Shown piece after piece: positions 42,639 to 49,258 of a DNA stretch of 49,258 nt (position 1 is the first letter of the stretch; each line of letters begins with the position of its first letter). Both the position numbers and the translations under genes were made by a program. Below the pieces are notes generated by a model, which saw nothing but the letters and a program-made list of their open reading frames with translations, was not told where the DNA came from and did no database searches. This DNA is from Nitrospirota bacterium. GTDB lineage: Bacteria; Nitrospirota; UBA9217. Where the stretch lies: assembly GCA_029858565.1 (NCBI GenBank), contig JAOUEV010000001.1, forward strand, positions 171,420-220,677, read 5' to 3'.

Positions 42639-43208
42639 TCACTGCTTTCTCGAAAAATCCGCTCTCACGGGCTTCCGCTCCTCTTCGTTATCCAGCGCGA
42701 AGAACTCCTTCTGCTTGAACGAGAAAGCGGCGGCAACGATGTTCATCGGAAAGATCTCGGTCGTGACATTGTAGTCCCGCACCATGGCGTTGTAGAACCT
42801 GCGAGCGTGCTCGATGTTGTCATCGATCTCCTTCATGTTCGTCATGATCTCCCGGTAGTGGCTGTCGGCCTTCAGCTCGGGATAGGCTTCGGCGATCGCG
42901 AACAGGCTCTTGAGTGTTGCCGTCAGCATATTGTCCGCCCGGGCCTTTTCCTGGGGGGTCCGGGCCTGCATCGCCGCTGACCGCTGCTGCGTTACCCGGA
43001 CCAGGGTATCGCTTTCATGGGCCGCATACGCCTTGACCGCCTCAACGAGGTTCGGCAGCAGCTCGTAGCGTTTCTTCAGGTGCACGTCGATGTCGGACCA
43101 CGATGTCCGGACAGCGTACCGCAGACGCACCAGCTTGTTGTATATGTAGATGACGATCAGCAGGAACAGCACGCTCCCGGCAATGCCCGCAAGCACCTTG
43201 ACGCTCAT
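42639..43208 (-). CDS. lemA: LemA family protein
   Basis: 189 residues. One N-terminal membrane helix (AGIAGSVLFLLIVIYIYNKL, about residues 7-26) is followed by the LemA helical domain: VRTSWSDIDVHLKKRYELLP, then NLVEAVKAYAAHESDTLVRV, FAIAEAYPELKADSHYREIM and RRFYNAMVRDYN. LemA proteins have the helical domain facing the periplasm. Their role is unclear, but they very often occur with DUF2207 or TPM-domain proteins, as here. AAGGAGGACC precedes the ATG. It is last in a four-gene minus-strand operon. Confidence 0.95.
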   Translation of the reverse strand: MSVKVLAGIAGSVLFLLIVIYIYNKLVRLRYAVRTSWSDIDVHLKKRYELLPNLVEAVKAYAAHESDTLVRVTQQRSAAMQARTPQEKARADNMLTATLKSLFAIAEAYPELKADSHYREIMTNMKEIDDNIEHARRFYNAMVRDYNVTTEIFPMNIVAAAFSFKQKEFFALDNEEERKPVRADFSRKQ

Positions 43209-43230
43209 CGTGGTCCTCCTTGTGCGAAGC

Positions 43231-43734
43231 TTATCGTGAAGGCCATTCGCCTTTCTTCTTTCTCGCCGCGGCTTCGGCCGGGCTCACGCCCATTTTTCTC
43301 CAGTCAGCCGCCAGGGTGTTGTGAAATCCCAGGTCCTTCCACGCGGCCGCTTCCTCGGGGACAAAACCCGCTTTGCCCCAGGCGCGCGCCTCATGGGGCC
43401 AGAAACCCCTGCTGTTCCATGCTCCGGCATTCTCGGGCTCAAAGCCCTCGCGGATCCAGATCGACGCATGGGGCGGCTTGAACCCGGCATTGCGCCACCG
43501 CACGGCCATGGCCCTGCCGATGCTCTCACGCTTCCAATCGTCGATCTCCGCGCCGCTCAGTCCGGTCCTTGACCAATCCCGGTCCTCAAGGTTTTCCTTG
43601 AGAACAACAGCATAATAGGGAACAGCATAGGAGGCAACAAGGCTCAGGACAAGGAGGGCACCGGCCATTCGGGGGGAAAAGATCCGGGCCGGACCTTTTG
43701 CCGTTGCCTTTTCCCTAGCACCCGGCCGGCTCAC
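43231..43734 (-). CDS. Membrane-anchored protein made of 13-residue W-x3-GF repeats (paralogue B)
   Basis: 167 residues from a GTG start at 43734. This GTG overlaps the stop of the upstream gene (GTGA) and has GGAGG 7 bp before it. The open frame continues 21 codons further into the neighbouring gene, but those codons are unlikely to be used. A basic N-terminus precedes one membrane helix (MAGALLVLSLVASYAVPYYA). The rest is eight to nine tandem units of exactly 13 residues with consensus xxWxxxGFxPxEA, for example SIWIREGFEPENA, GAWNSRGFWPHEA and RAWGKAGFVPEEA. The repeats are predicted outside the cytoplasm. No catalytic motif and no named family is recognised. Same length as its neighbour at 43731-44234. 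Confidence 0.85.
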   Translation of the reverse strand: MSRPGAREKATAKGPARIFSPRMAGALLVLSLVASYAVPYYAVVLKENLEDRDWSRTGLSGAEIDDWKRESIGRAMAVRWRNAGFKPPHASIWIREGFEPENAGAWNSRGFWPHEARAWGKAGFVPEEAAAWKDLGFHNTLAADWRKMGVSPAEAAARKKKGEWPSR

Positions 43735-44234
43735 GGCATGCCTCCGCTCAGCCGGGCTTTGGCGGCCTGTGCCGGGCTCATGCCTTTCTGCCGCCAAGCG
43801 GCCGCTTCCCCTGCATCAAAGCCGTGCTTCCGCCAGGCGATCGCATCGCCGGTGGAGAACTCAAAGCGGATCCATTCAGCCGCTTTCCCCGGTGCAAAAG
43901 CATAGCGCCGCCATTCAGCAGCTGCCGCAACATCGGCCCGCGCATCGATCCACTCCCGCGCCTCGGCCGGCGGGATGTCCATTGCCTGCCACTGGCCGAT
44001 CTCCGGTGCAGTGAATCCCTTGCTGCGCCAGGCGATCGCCGATCTCATGGAATAGACGCCGTTGTCCCACCACAACAGCGTGTCCCCGGGAGCAAAGCCG
44101 TATTTTTCCCAACGGGCGATGCGGGCGTTCTCGACCACCGCGACGACGGCAAAGGGGGCCAGGAACGAGAGCGCCAGGCTCAGGACCAGCAGCAGCCTCG
44201 ATGACCAGGTATTCTTTGCGCCGGCAACATCCAT
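43731..44234 (-). CDS. Membrane-anchored protein made of 13-residue W-x3-GF repeats (paralogue A)
   Basis: 167 residues. One N-terminal membrane helix (LLLVLSLALSFLAPFAVVAV, about residues 14-35), then nine tandem units of 13-14 residues following xxWxxxGFxPxEA, for example IAWRSKGFTAPEI, IAWRKHGFDAGEA and AAWRQKGMSPAQA. Some units are degenerate (REWIDARADVAAA). Each unit could be a short helix pair with the Trp and Phe packing between units. TAAGGAG, partly formed by the stop of the DUF2207 gene, precedes the ATG. It is coupled to paralogue B by a 4-base overlap. The function is unknown; a periplasmic scaffold or binding role with LemA/DUF2207 is inference. Confidence 0.85.
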   Translation of the reverse strand: MDVAGAKNTWSSRLLLVLSLALSFLAPFAVVAVVENARIARWEKYGFAPGDTLLWWDNGVYSMRSAIAWRSKGFTAPEIGQWQAMDIPPAEAREWIDARADVAAAAEWRRYAFAPGKAAEWIRFEFSTGDAIAWRKHGFDAGEAAAWRQKGMSPAQAAKARLSGGMP

Positions 44235-44247
44235 GGGACCACGCTCC

Positions 44248-46599
44248 TTACAGGGACCTCTTTATTGTTGTGATGAAATCACCGCAGGCGAAACCGCCGG
44301 AGTCTCCCTGGTACCACGACACTTCGCCGCTCCGGACCTGCAGACCATCGACAGCAATTCCTGCCGCGATCGCATAGGGCAGGTGCTTCTGAAGAAAAGG
44401 CGGCAGATACGTCCGGCCGGGGAGGTCGGCAAAGCTTTGTTTCAGGAACGCGGCATAGGCGCGGAGCTTTTCCTGCAGGTCCACATGCTCCCGTGTGGGA
44501 CGGCGAAGGAGCCGGCTGAAGAGGAGCGAGAGCAGGCTGAAGCCCGCTGCGACCACAGCTCCATAGGCTACCAGGCTGGCGGCAGCTTTGCCGTGGAAGC
44601 TGAGCCTGCTTGTATCGATGACCGCAAGGGAGGCGCCGAGGAACAGCAGGGACAGTCCGACGCCCGGCCAGAGATACCGGGTATTCTTTTCTGTCCGCCT
44701 TCGGTACTCACGTTGCATGGATCTTTTCAGCAAACGGCCTGCATGCGCAAGCTGCCTGTTCTTCGAACGTCCGGCAAGGATCACCGTGCTGCGTTCCTGA
44801 AAGAGCGCGCTCAGGAACTCCTTGTCGCTCTCGGGGAGCGGAGCCTGCTCCGGCTCCGTCCTTTCGATCCTGTAGGCGCCTCCGGATTCAAGGACCCTGA
44901 TGAAGCCCCGGTTGGCAAGAGCGAGCAGCGCGGCTGCCGCGCTCAAATGGTCCGTTGTTCCCCGTGCCATGAGCGCGCGCATCCGCGGCGGGTCCACCTC
45001 CTTGGGCGGTGAGAACTCGGTGGTTGCGGAGCCCCGGGGCTTCGGGTCGCGGCCGACCCGGTGCCAAACGATCACGTAGTAGACAGTGCACACAACAAGT
45101 CCGGAAAGGAACAGGAACAGGCTGGACAGAAAACGCCGTGTTTTCCGGTCAACCTGATCGAGCCGCTGCAGCCACGACGGCCGTGCATAGCCCTTGACGA
45201 ACCCGAGATCGATGGAGAAGGACATGTCCTGCCTCAGGGGCCTGGTGACAGTATACCGCACAATATCGCCTGCTTCGGTCTCTTCTGTTTCCGTAAGGAA
45301 GTCCGTCCTTTCCCGCAGTCCAGCGGTCCCCCGGCTAAAGATGACATGGCCGCCCTTTGGCAGCCGGACGGTCGCGGCGGCGCTCCTCAGATAATTCCCC
45401 GGGGGAAGGTCGCCAACAAGAACAAAGCATAGTTCATCGTGGTGCGGTTCATCGCGTACCATGCGGCCGGTCGTGTAGGCCAGTGTTATCCGGTGTTCGC
45501 CTTCCGGCAGCGGCGCTCCGTTCTGCATGACCTGGATCCCCTGGTCCGCAGGAACGTAGGCAGCGGGCCGGCCATCCACCTCGACCGATCTTACCTTCAT
45601 TCCCGCCGCTGCGTAGGTAGACCGGGAGTTCCATAATCCGCACTCTTGCGCAGGAGCAAGCTTGTGGAAACCGTTCCGGAAAAATCCGCCCGGTCTGTCG
45701 ATGACCGTGATCATTTCGATGATCTCGAGCGTGCCGTCGCTCCTCACGGTCATGTCCGCAAAGAACTCTGTTACCTCATCTTCCCGGACAGAGGAATCAT
45801 GCTGCCTGAGTTCAGCCTCCTGCGCGGACAGTCCGGCGTTCCTTCGCGCCGCCGCGTCCTCCAGGCTGAAGCCCGAGTCCTTCCACAGGACCATCTCCCT
45901 GAATGGGAACCCGGCCTGTTTCCATTCGAGCGCCTCGTCAAGCTTGATCTGATAGGTCCTGGCACGATGGGCTTCTTCAGGGCCGAACCCGGCAGATCTC
46001 CATGTTTTCGCGAAATTGACGTCATGCACTTCCTGGGAATAACGCGCGTCCTTGGTGAAGTAGAACTCGCTCACCCGTGGACCATATCGCCACTCCAACG
46101 TTGACTGGGCGTCGAATCCGGCGTTCTTCCACTCTTTTGCCTCCTCGGGATAGAGGCTTCGTGACCAGAAGGTTCCCGCCTCTTTGGCAGTGAATCCGGC
46201 GGCCAGATATTCCGCGGCGCGCTCTCCGGACCTGATGCCGCTGTCCATCCATTCCCGCGCCTCGTCCGGGCTGAAGCCGTTCCTCAGGAATTTCCCCGCG
46301 GTATAGACGTTCGCTATCCCGTGCCATTGTCCCGCTGACCGCGCGTTGAAACCTTCGCCCTTCCACTGCGCGGCCCAGGCGGCGAATATGATCCCTTCCT
46401 CGATCCACTGCCGTGATTCCTCTGCGCTGATGCCGTGGTAATTCCACTCTGCCCTGTCCGACGGAGGCACGCCTCTCAGATTTTCGTCAAGATGGGCAAA
46501 GGCCGCAGGGGGGATTGCCGCGGTCAGGGCGAACAACATGACCGGGACAGCCAGTGCGGCAGCGGTGCGACGGTATAGGGAGGGATGCCTGCGGGTCAT
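44248..46599 (-). CDS. DUF2207 membrane protein with N-terminal array of 13-residue W-x3-GF repeats
   Basis: 783 residues from the ATG at 46599, which begins a clean signal peptide (RRHPSLYRR, hydrophobic core, cleavage after AFA at about 35). An ATG four codons earlier overlaps the predicted -10 box. Residues about 45-290 hold about fifteen xxWxxxGFxPxEA-type units (REWMDSGIRSGE, KTWRSAGFGPEEA, VLWKDSGFSLEDA). Then comes the extracytoplasmic DUF2207 beta domain (ADMTVRSDGTLEIIEMITVI) to about 500. A membrane helix (SLFLFLSGLVVCTVYYVIVW) and a cytoplasmic part with two more helices end the protein. The usual glycine-rich DUF2207 tail is short. The repeat array is the unusual addition. First gene of the lemA operon. 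Confidence 0.85.
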   Translation of the reverse strand: MTRRHPSLYRRTAAALAVPVMLFALTAAIPPAAFAHLDENLRGVPPSDRAEWNYHGISAEESRQWIEEGIIFAAWAAQWKGEGFNARSAGQWHGIANVYTAGKFLRNGFSPDEAREWMDSGIRSGERAAEYLAAGFTAKEAGTFWSRSLYPEEAKEWKNAGFDAQSTLEWRYGPRVSEFYFTKDARYSQEVHDVNFAKTWRSAGFGPEEAHRARTYQIKLDEALEWKQAGFPFREMVLWKDSGFSLEDAAARRNAGLSAQEAELRQHDSSVREDEVTEFFADMTVRSDGTLEIIEMITVIDRPGGFFRNGFHKLAPAQECGLWNSRSTYAAAGMKVRSVEVDGRPAAYVPADQGIQVMQNGAPLPEGEHRITLAYTTGRMVRDEPHHDELCFVLVGDLPPGNYLRSAAATVRLPKGGHVIFSRGTAGLRERTDFLTETEETEAGDIVRYTVTRPLRQDMSFSIDLGFVKGYARPSWLQRLDQVDRKTRRFLSSLFLFLSGLVVCTVYYVIVWHRVGRDPKPRGSATTEFSPPKEVDPPRMRALMARGTTDHLSAAAALLALANRGFIRVLESGGAYRIERTEPEQAPLPESDKEFLSALFQERSTVILAGRSKNRQLAHAGRLLKRSMQREYRRRTEKNTRYLWPGVGLSLLFLGASLAVIDTSRLSFHGKAAASLVAYGAVVAAGFSLLSLLFSRLLRRPTREHVDLQEKLRAYAAFLKQSFADLPGRTYLPPFLQKHLPYAIAAGIAVDGLQVRSGEVSWYQGDSGGFACGDFITTIKRSL

Positions 46600-46606
46600 G
46601 AACAAA

Positions 46607-46635
46607 AGCATAGCGTGAACAGCAGACTGAATCAA
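46607..46635 (-). promoter_or_regulatory. Probable promoter of the DUF2207-lemA operon, leaderless arrangement
   Basis: Minus strand: TTGATT (46635-46630), 17-bp spacer, TATGCT (46612-46607), then 7 bp to the ATG at 46599. Transcription would start almost at the start codon; no ribosome binding site is visible. Confidence 0.5.
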
Positions 46636-46710
46636 GGTCAAATTCGGCAGGGGAGCGGAAAAGGCGAAAAGAACATAACGGGCGTGTTCACTGACAGGGA
46701 ACAGCATTCA

Positions 46711-47937
46711 TCATTTATTTCGTTCATTCACCATGCGGAAATATTCCTCCCGGCATTTGTTCTCCGCCTCGACCAGTTTCCGGAAAGCGCCACGGAAGTC
46801 GTTCTCCGAACCCGCGAACACGCCGTGGCCGTAGACGATGCAGACGCCGGTCTCCTTGATCGCGGCCGGGACGGTCCTGGCCAGGCCGCCGGCGCCCAAC
46901 TCGCCGGACACGATGGGGATGCCGCAGATGGAGCGGGTCCGCTTGCAGTCCCTGCCGCAGTCCTTGACAGCGCAATTCTGTTCCTCGCAGAACATGGACA
47001 GGATCACGCTGAACTTCGGATGGCCGTGCAGGATGGCGTTGAAGCCCGTGGACTGGTAGATCGCCCGGTGCGCGGGAAGTTCCGACGAGGCCGAGAGCCC
47101 GGCGGTCGACGATCCGTCGAGCGGCACCGGATCGATGTGTCCCTCCAATTCGTCAAGGGACGACGCTGTCTGGCTGATATAGATCGTCTTTCCGTCAAAG
47201 AAACTGATGTTCCCGAAAAAGGAATCCACCAATCCTTTTTCGACCGTTGCCCGGCCCACCTTGACTATCTCATCGTAGATGAGATTCTTTTGATCACATC
47301 CCGCACTCCGCACTCCGCACTCCGCGCTTGGCGCGCGCAGACTCTCGCGCAGAGGAACGTCCGATGCCTCCACCGGCAGCGCCCAGGCAAGCCGCATCTC
47401 GTTGAATGCCGCAGCCTCGTCATTGTTCCGAAAGCCCTGCTCAAGGACATCGAGGCAGAATTTGAGAAAGGTCGCGTGGAACACCGTGGAGTAGACGATA
47501 TAGGCCTGCTCAACGGTCACGCTGCCCATACCGATGAAACCCAGGCCCTCGACGATCACGGCTTTGCGTTCTTTCAAACAGCGGACGATCCTCCGGGCGG
47601 TCTCTTCCGCGGACTGTCCCTGCCAGTCGCTCTTCCTGAGGAACGGGAAATCATGGTGAAAGGTCTTGGTCTCGCTGTCCTTGGGAACGATGCGATCCTC
47701 GGCAGGTCCCGCGGCAGCCACGAGCAGGTCGCCGAAGGGGAGCGGGGGCCGGGCCAGCAGCAGGGCCGTGGCGTTCAGGCCCGCGAAGACCTTGGTGAAA
47801 ACCGGCAGCCACTCATCATCCCTGCCTGAAATGACCACGTCGTCAAGGCGGTAGAACCGGATGCTGTTCGCGAGCGCGATGCGGTCGCGCAGGAGCTTGC
47901 CGGAATATTTTTCGAACTGGTCGGCGAGAAGTGCCAT
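46711..47937 (-). CDS. Class II aldolase/adducin family protein with extra N-terminal domain
   Basis: 408 residues from the ATG at 47937, which has AAGGAT before it; another ATG at 48036 gives 441 residues. Residues about 215-408 form a class II aldolase/adducin domain (VEKGLVDSFFGNISFFDGKT, the metal-binding ILHGHPKFS, then VYGHGVFA). Residues 1 to about 190 form a second, divergent domain with VVISGRDDEWLPVFTKVFAG and ARPPLPFGDLLVAAAG that may be a degenerate aldolase fold. Normal family members have about 210-260 residues. The linker between the two parts (ECGVRSAGCD) is encoded by a tandem heptamer array. A cysteine-rich loop (CEEQNCAVKDCGRDC) is unusual. Substrate unknown; a sugar phosphate such as fuculose phosphate is typical of the family. 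Confidence 0.82.
   Translation of the reverse strand: MALLADQFEKYSGKLLRDRIALANSIRFYRLDDVVISGRDDEWLPVFTKVFAGLNATALLLARPPLPFGDLLVAAAGPAEDRIVPKDSETKTFHHDFPFLRKSDWQGQSAEETARRIVRCLKERKAVIVEGLGFIGMGSVTVEQAYIVYSTVFHATFLKFCLDVLEQGFRNNDEAAAFNEMRLAWALPVEASDVPLRESLRAPSAECGVRSAGCDQKNLIYDEIVKVGRATVEKGLVDSFFGNISFFDGKTIYISQTASSLDELEGHIDPVPLDGSSTAGLSASSELPAHRAIYQSTGFNAILHGHPKFSVILSMFCEEQNCAVKDCGRDCKRTRSICGIPIVSGELGAGGLARTVPAAIKETGVCIVYGHGVFAGSENDFRGAFRKLVEAENKCREEYFRMVNERNK
47301..47328. repeat. Tandem heptamer CCGCACT x4 inside the aldolase gene
   Basis: CCGCACT three times then CCGCGCT. It is read in frame on the minus strand as part of an AECGVRSAGCD linker. The same unit in the other orientation forms the array at 15964-15991. 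Confidence 0.85.
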
Positions 47938-48061
47938 GGCATCCTTGTTATAGCCTGCTTCCCTGCCGCTGTCAAGGAGGGAGGGAAGACCGTTTGGTGC
48001 GTCCCGAACGCCGCCAGCATGGTATACTATGCTCATGTTACAAGGACACAAAGGGGGATCC

Positions 48062-48388
48062 ATGAGCCGCATATCGGTGATGGTACTGCTCCTGTGCGCG
48101 CTGGCGGTCATGGCGTGGGCATCGGAGGATTGTTCCAAGCTGGGCGGCAGATGCAGGGCAGCCTGCGAGGGGAACGAGGCCGCGGAAGCGGGCGCGTTCG
48201 AGGACTGCTCGGGCAACGAGGAGTGCTGCATGCCCCGATCAACACGCGACGCGGTCGGATGCTGCGTTCGTTCCTTTGACCGGGCGAACTTCGGCCCGGG
48301 CAACTGCGCCGCGCCCCGGAACAACGCCTGCGCCCAGGGCTCTCCCAGCCCGGTCTTGTGCGAAAAGCTGTCCATGTGCAGAAAATGA
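48062..48388 (+). CDS. Secreted 12-cysteine protein with defensin-like cysteine spacing
   Basis: 108 residues from the ATG at 48062, preceded by AAAGGGGG. The signal peptide (MSRISVMVLLLCALAVMAWA) leaves a mature chain of about 88 residues with twelve cysteines (one more cysteine lies in the signal peptide). The first six are spaced C-x6-C-x3-C-x13-C-x5-CC. The next are CC-x13-C-x7-C-x9-C-x5-C. The first half thus has the beta-defensin-like spacing with a terminal CC pair. No homologue is recognised. All cysteines could be paired in an oxidising compartment. A TATACT box lies at 48023-48028. The gene is divergent from the aldolase gene and is followed at once by a kinase fragment. Confidence 0.65.
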   Translation: MSRISVMVLLLCALAVMAWASEDCSKLGGRCRAACEGNEAAEAGAFEDCSGNEECCMPRSTRDAVGCCVRSFDRANFGPGNCAAPRNNACAQGSPSPVLCEKLSMCRK

Positions 48389-48389
48389 A

Positions 48390-48705
48390 GGATCGCACGA
48401 GCTCCGCACGCCGGTCACGACCATCAAGGCGTTCATTGAACTGTTCATGCTGAAGCCGGATATGGCCGGAGAGCGGAAGGACAGGCTCTCCCGGGCCATC
48501 GAAGAGGCGGACCGGCTCACGCGGCTGATCAACGATCTGCCGGACATCACGCGGATGGAGGAGCGGTCACTGCCCCGGCGGGACGAGGAACTCTCGGTGG
48601 AGGAGATCATCAACCGGTCCCTGGCAACCATGGCGCCGATCTTCGAGAACAAGAAGCTCCAGGTGACAACGACCGTGCTGCAGGGGGAGCACTTTTACCG
48701 TGCCG
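48390..48705 (+). pseudogene. Histidine kinase fragment (HisKA dimerisation domain only)
   Basis: The frame encodes the H-box SHELRTPVTTIKAFIELF with the phosphorylatable histidine, then RLSRAIEEADRLTRLINDLP and the second helix to about FENKKLQVTTTV. This is the dimerisation and phosphotransfer core of a sensor kinase. The sensor domain before it and the ATPase domain after it are missing, and no start codon with a binding site is seen. Downstream of about 48705 the frame becomes arginine-rich and unlike a protein. It is best read as a remnant. Confidence 0.75.
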
Positions 48706-48753
48706 GTCATGGCCGGAAGCGGAAAGAGCGCCAGCATCGCTGCCAAACCGGCC

Positions 48754-49258
48754 TTAGCGGGAAGATGAACCCGCGCCCGGGGAACCGAGCGTGTCGGCAG
48801 CGATCCGCTCAAGGGAGATGCCGTGGTCGCGCTCCAGCTCGGCCAGGAACGTCCGGGCCCGCTGGTGCGCTGTTCGCATCCGATCAAGGAACCAGGCGTT
48901 CCCGTCATAGCGCCGCATGATGGACGCGATCCTCTTTTCCAGGGTGGTGGCACGGTCCACTTCCACCACGCTGTCGATCATGGGCACGAGCTTTTCCTCG
49001 ATCGTGCGCGGAAGGAACGCACGGTCCGGAAGGCCGTGCGCGGCGGCGTCCTCGCGCGAGAGGCCGCAGAGGATGTGCGACGCGCAGACATGCGCTTCCT
49101 GGTGATGGCCGAGTTCGGTCAGGAGCCGGTAGCCTTCCACGCCGTGGCCGATGGGGTCATGGGTCCTGCATCTTCCGATATCATGCAGCAGAGCGCCCAC
49201 GCGGAGGCGCTCACGGTCGATCGCGAGCCGCTGTTCCAGCAGGGCTCCTGCGGCGTCG
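48754..49258 (-). CDS. HD-domain hydrolase (HDIG-type), 5' part beyond window
   Basis: 168 residues visible; the N-terminus lies outside the right edge. The HD motif is in RLRVGALLHDIGRCRTHDPI, with a following His (GHGVEGYRLL) and HHQEAHVCASHI as further metal ligands. Such small HD proteins are phosphohydrolases of unknown substrate, often nucleotides. The C-terminal part is helical and charged (RIASIMRRYDGNAWFLDRMR). It converges on the kinase fragment. Confidence 0.85.
   Translation of the reverse strand, partial: DAAGALLEQRLAIDRERLRVGALLHDIGRCRTHDPIGHGVEGYRLLTELGHHQEAHVCASHILCGLSREDAAAHGLPDRAFLPRTIEEKLVPMIDSVVEVDRATTLEKRIASIMRRYDGNAWFLDRMRTAHQRARTFLAELERDHGISLERIAADTLGSPGAGSSSR

Noticed and set aside
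48037-48375. Extension of the aldolase gene up to 48375
   Set aside because: The extra residues are low in complexity and overlap the signal-peptide-bearing gene on the other strand; internal starts at 48036 or 47937 fit better.

Overview
The window is about 49 kb of dense, moderately GC-rich bacterial chromosome, and almost every gene lies on the minus strand. Two σ70-like promoters are close to consensus (TTGACA-17-TATAGT and TTGACA-17-TATAAT). Lipoprotein and Sec signals, a GspF/PilC-type protein, LemA and a complete methylmalonyl-CoA route point to a Gram-negative anaerobe or facultative organism of the Nitrospirota/Desulfobacterota kind. That placement is an inference from gene content. 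No rRNA or phylogenetic marker was available to test it.

Layout. 1-4.1 kb: the end of a type II secretion/type IV pilus F protein, uncharacterised genes, a low-GC patch and a histone-deacetylase-like hydrolase. 4.2-9.5 kb: a minus-strand operon with a strong promoter at 9490-9518: a 36-residue basic protein, an LpoA-like lipoprotein, an M50 protease, trpS, a polyprenyl diphosphate synthase and an AMMECR1 protein. 9.6-12.4 kb: a lipoprotein, a split Kelch-like gene and tRNA-Ala(CGC). 12.5-16 kb: purM-purN, a secreted protein and a radical SAM protein. 16-39.4 kb: fatty-acid synthesis genes in the familiar order yceD-rpmF-plsX-fabH-fabD-fabG-acpP-fabF-rnc, but interrupted twice. One insert holds acyl-CoA dehydrogenase, etfB, ferredoxin-fused etfA and a propionyl/acetyl-CoA synthetase. 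The other holds sucC-sucD-mce-mcm-meaB-pccB-pccA and a divergent carbonic-anhydrase-like gene. A decayed fabD fragment sits just upstream of fabG, while the intact fabD, which looks more like a polyketide-type acyltransferase, lies between sucC and the CoA synthetase. 39.5-42.1 kb: a small regulator, a small membrane protein and a DegP/DegQ protease. 42.6-46.6 kb: lemA, two small membrane-anchored repeat proteins and a DUF2207 protein. 46.7-49.3 kb: a class II aldolase, a cysteine-rich secreted protein, a histidine-kinase fragment and an HD-domain protein.

How the genes work together. PrpE-like synthetase, propionyl-CoA carboxylase, epimerase, B12-dependent mutase with its MeaB chaperone, and succinyl-CoA ligase form a full route between propionate and succinate with ATP recovery. 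Acyl-CoA dehydrogenase with Etf can feed it from longer or branched acyl-CoAs. These genes lie inside the biosynthetic fab cluster, so acyl-CoA breakdown and fatty-acid synthesis are physically interleaved.

The most unusual signals are: (1) a 13-residue repeat, roughly xxWxxxGFxPxEA, shared by three consecutive proteins next to LemA; (2) the fabD relic and its unrelated-looking replacement; (3) a family of 7- and 8-bp tandem repeats, mostly arranged as inverted arms in intergenic gaps and in three cases read into protein (HDAC, RNase III, aldolase); (4) a 12-cysteine secreted protein whose first six cysteines have defensin-like spacing.
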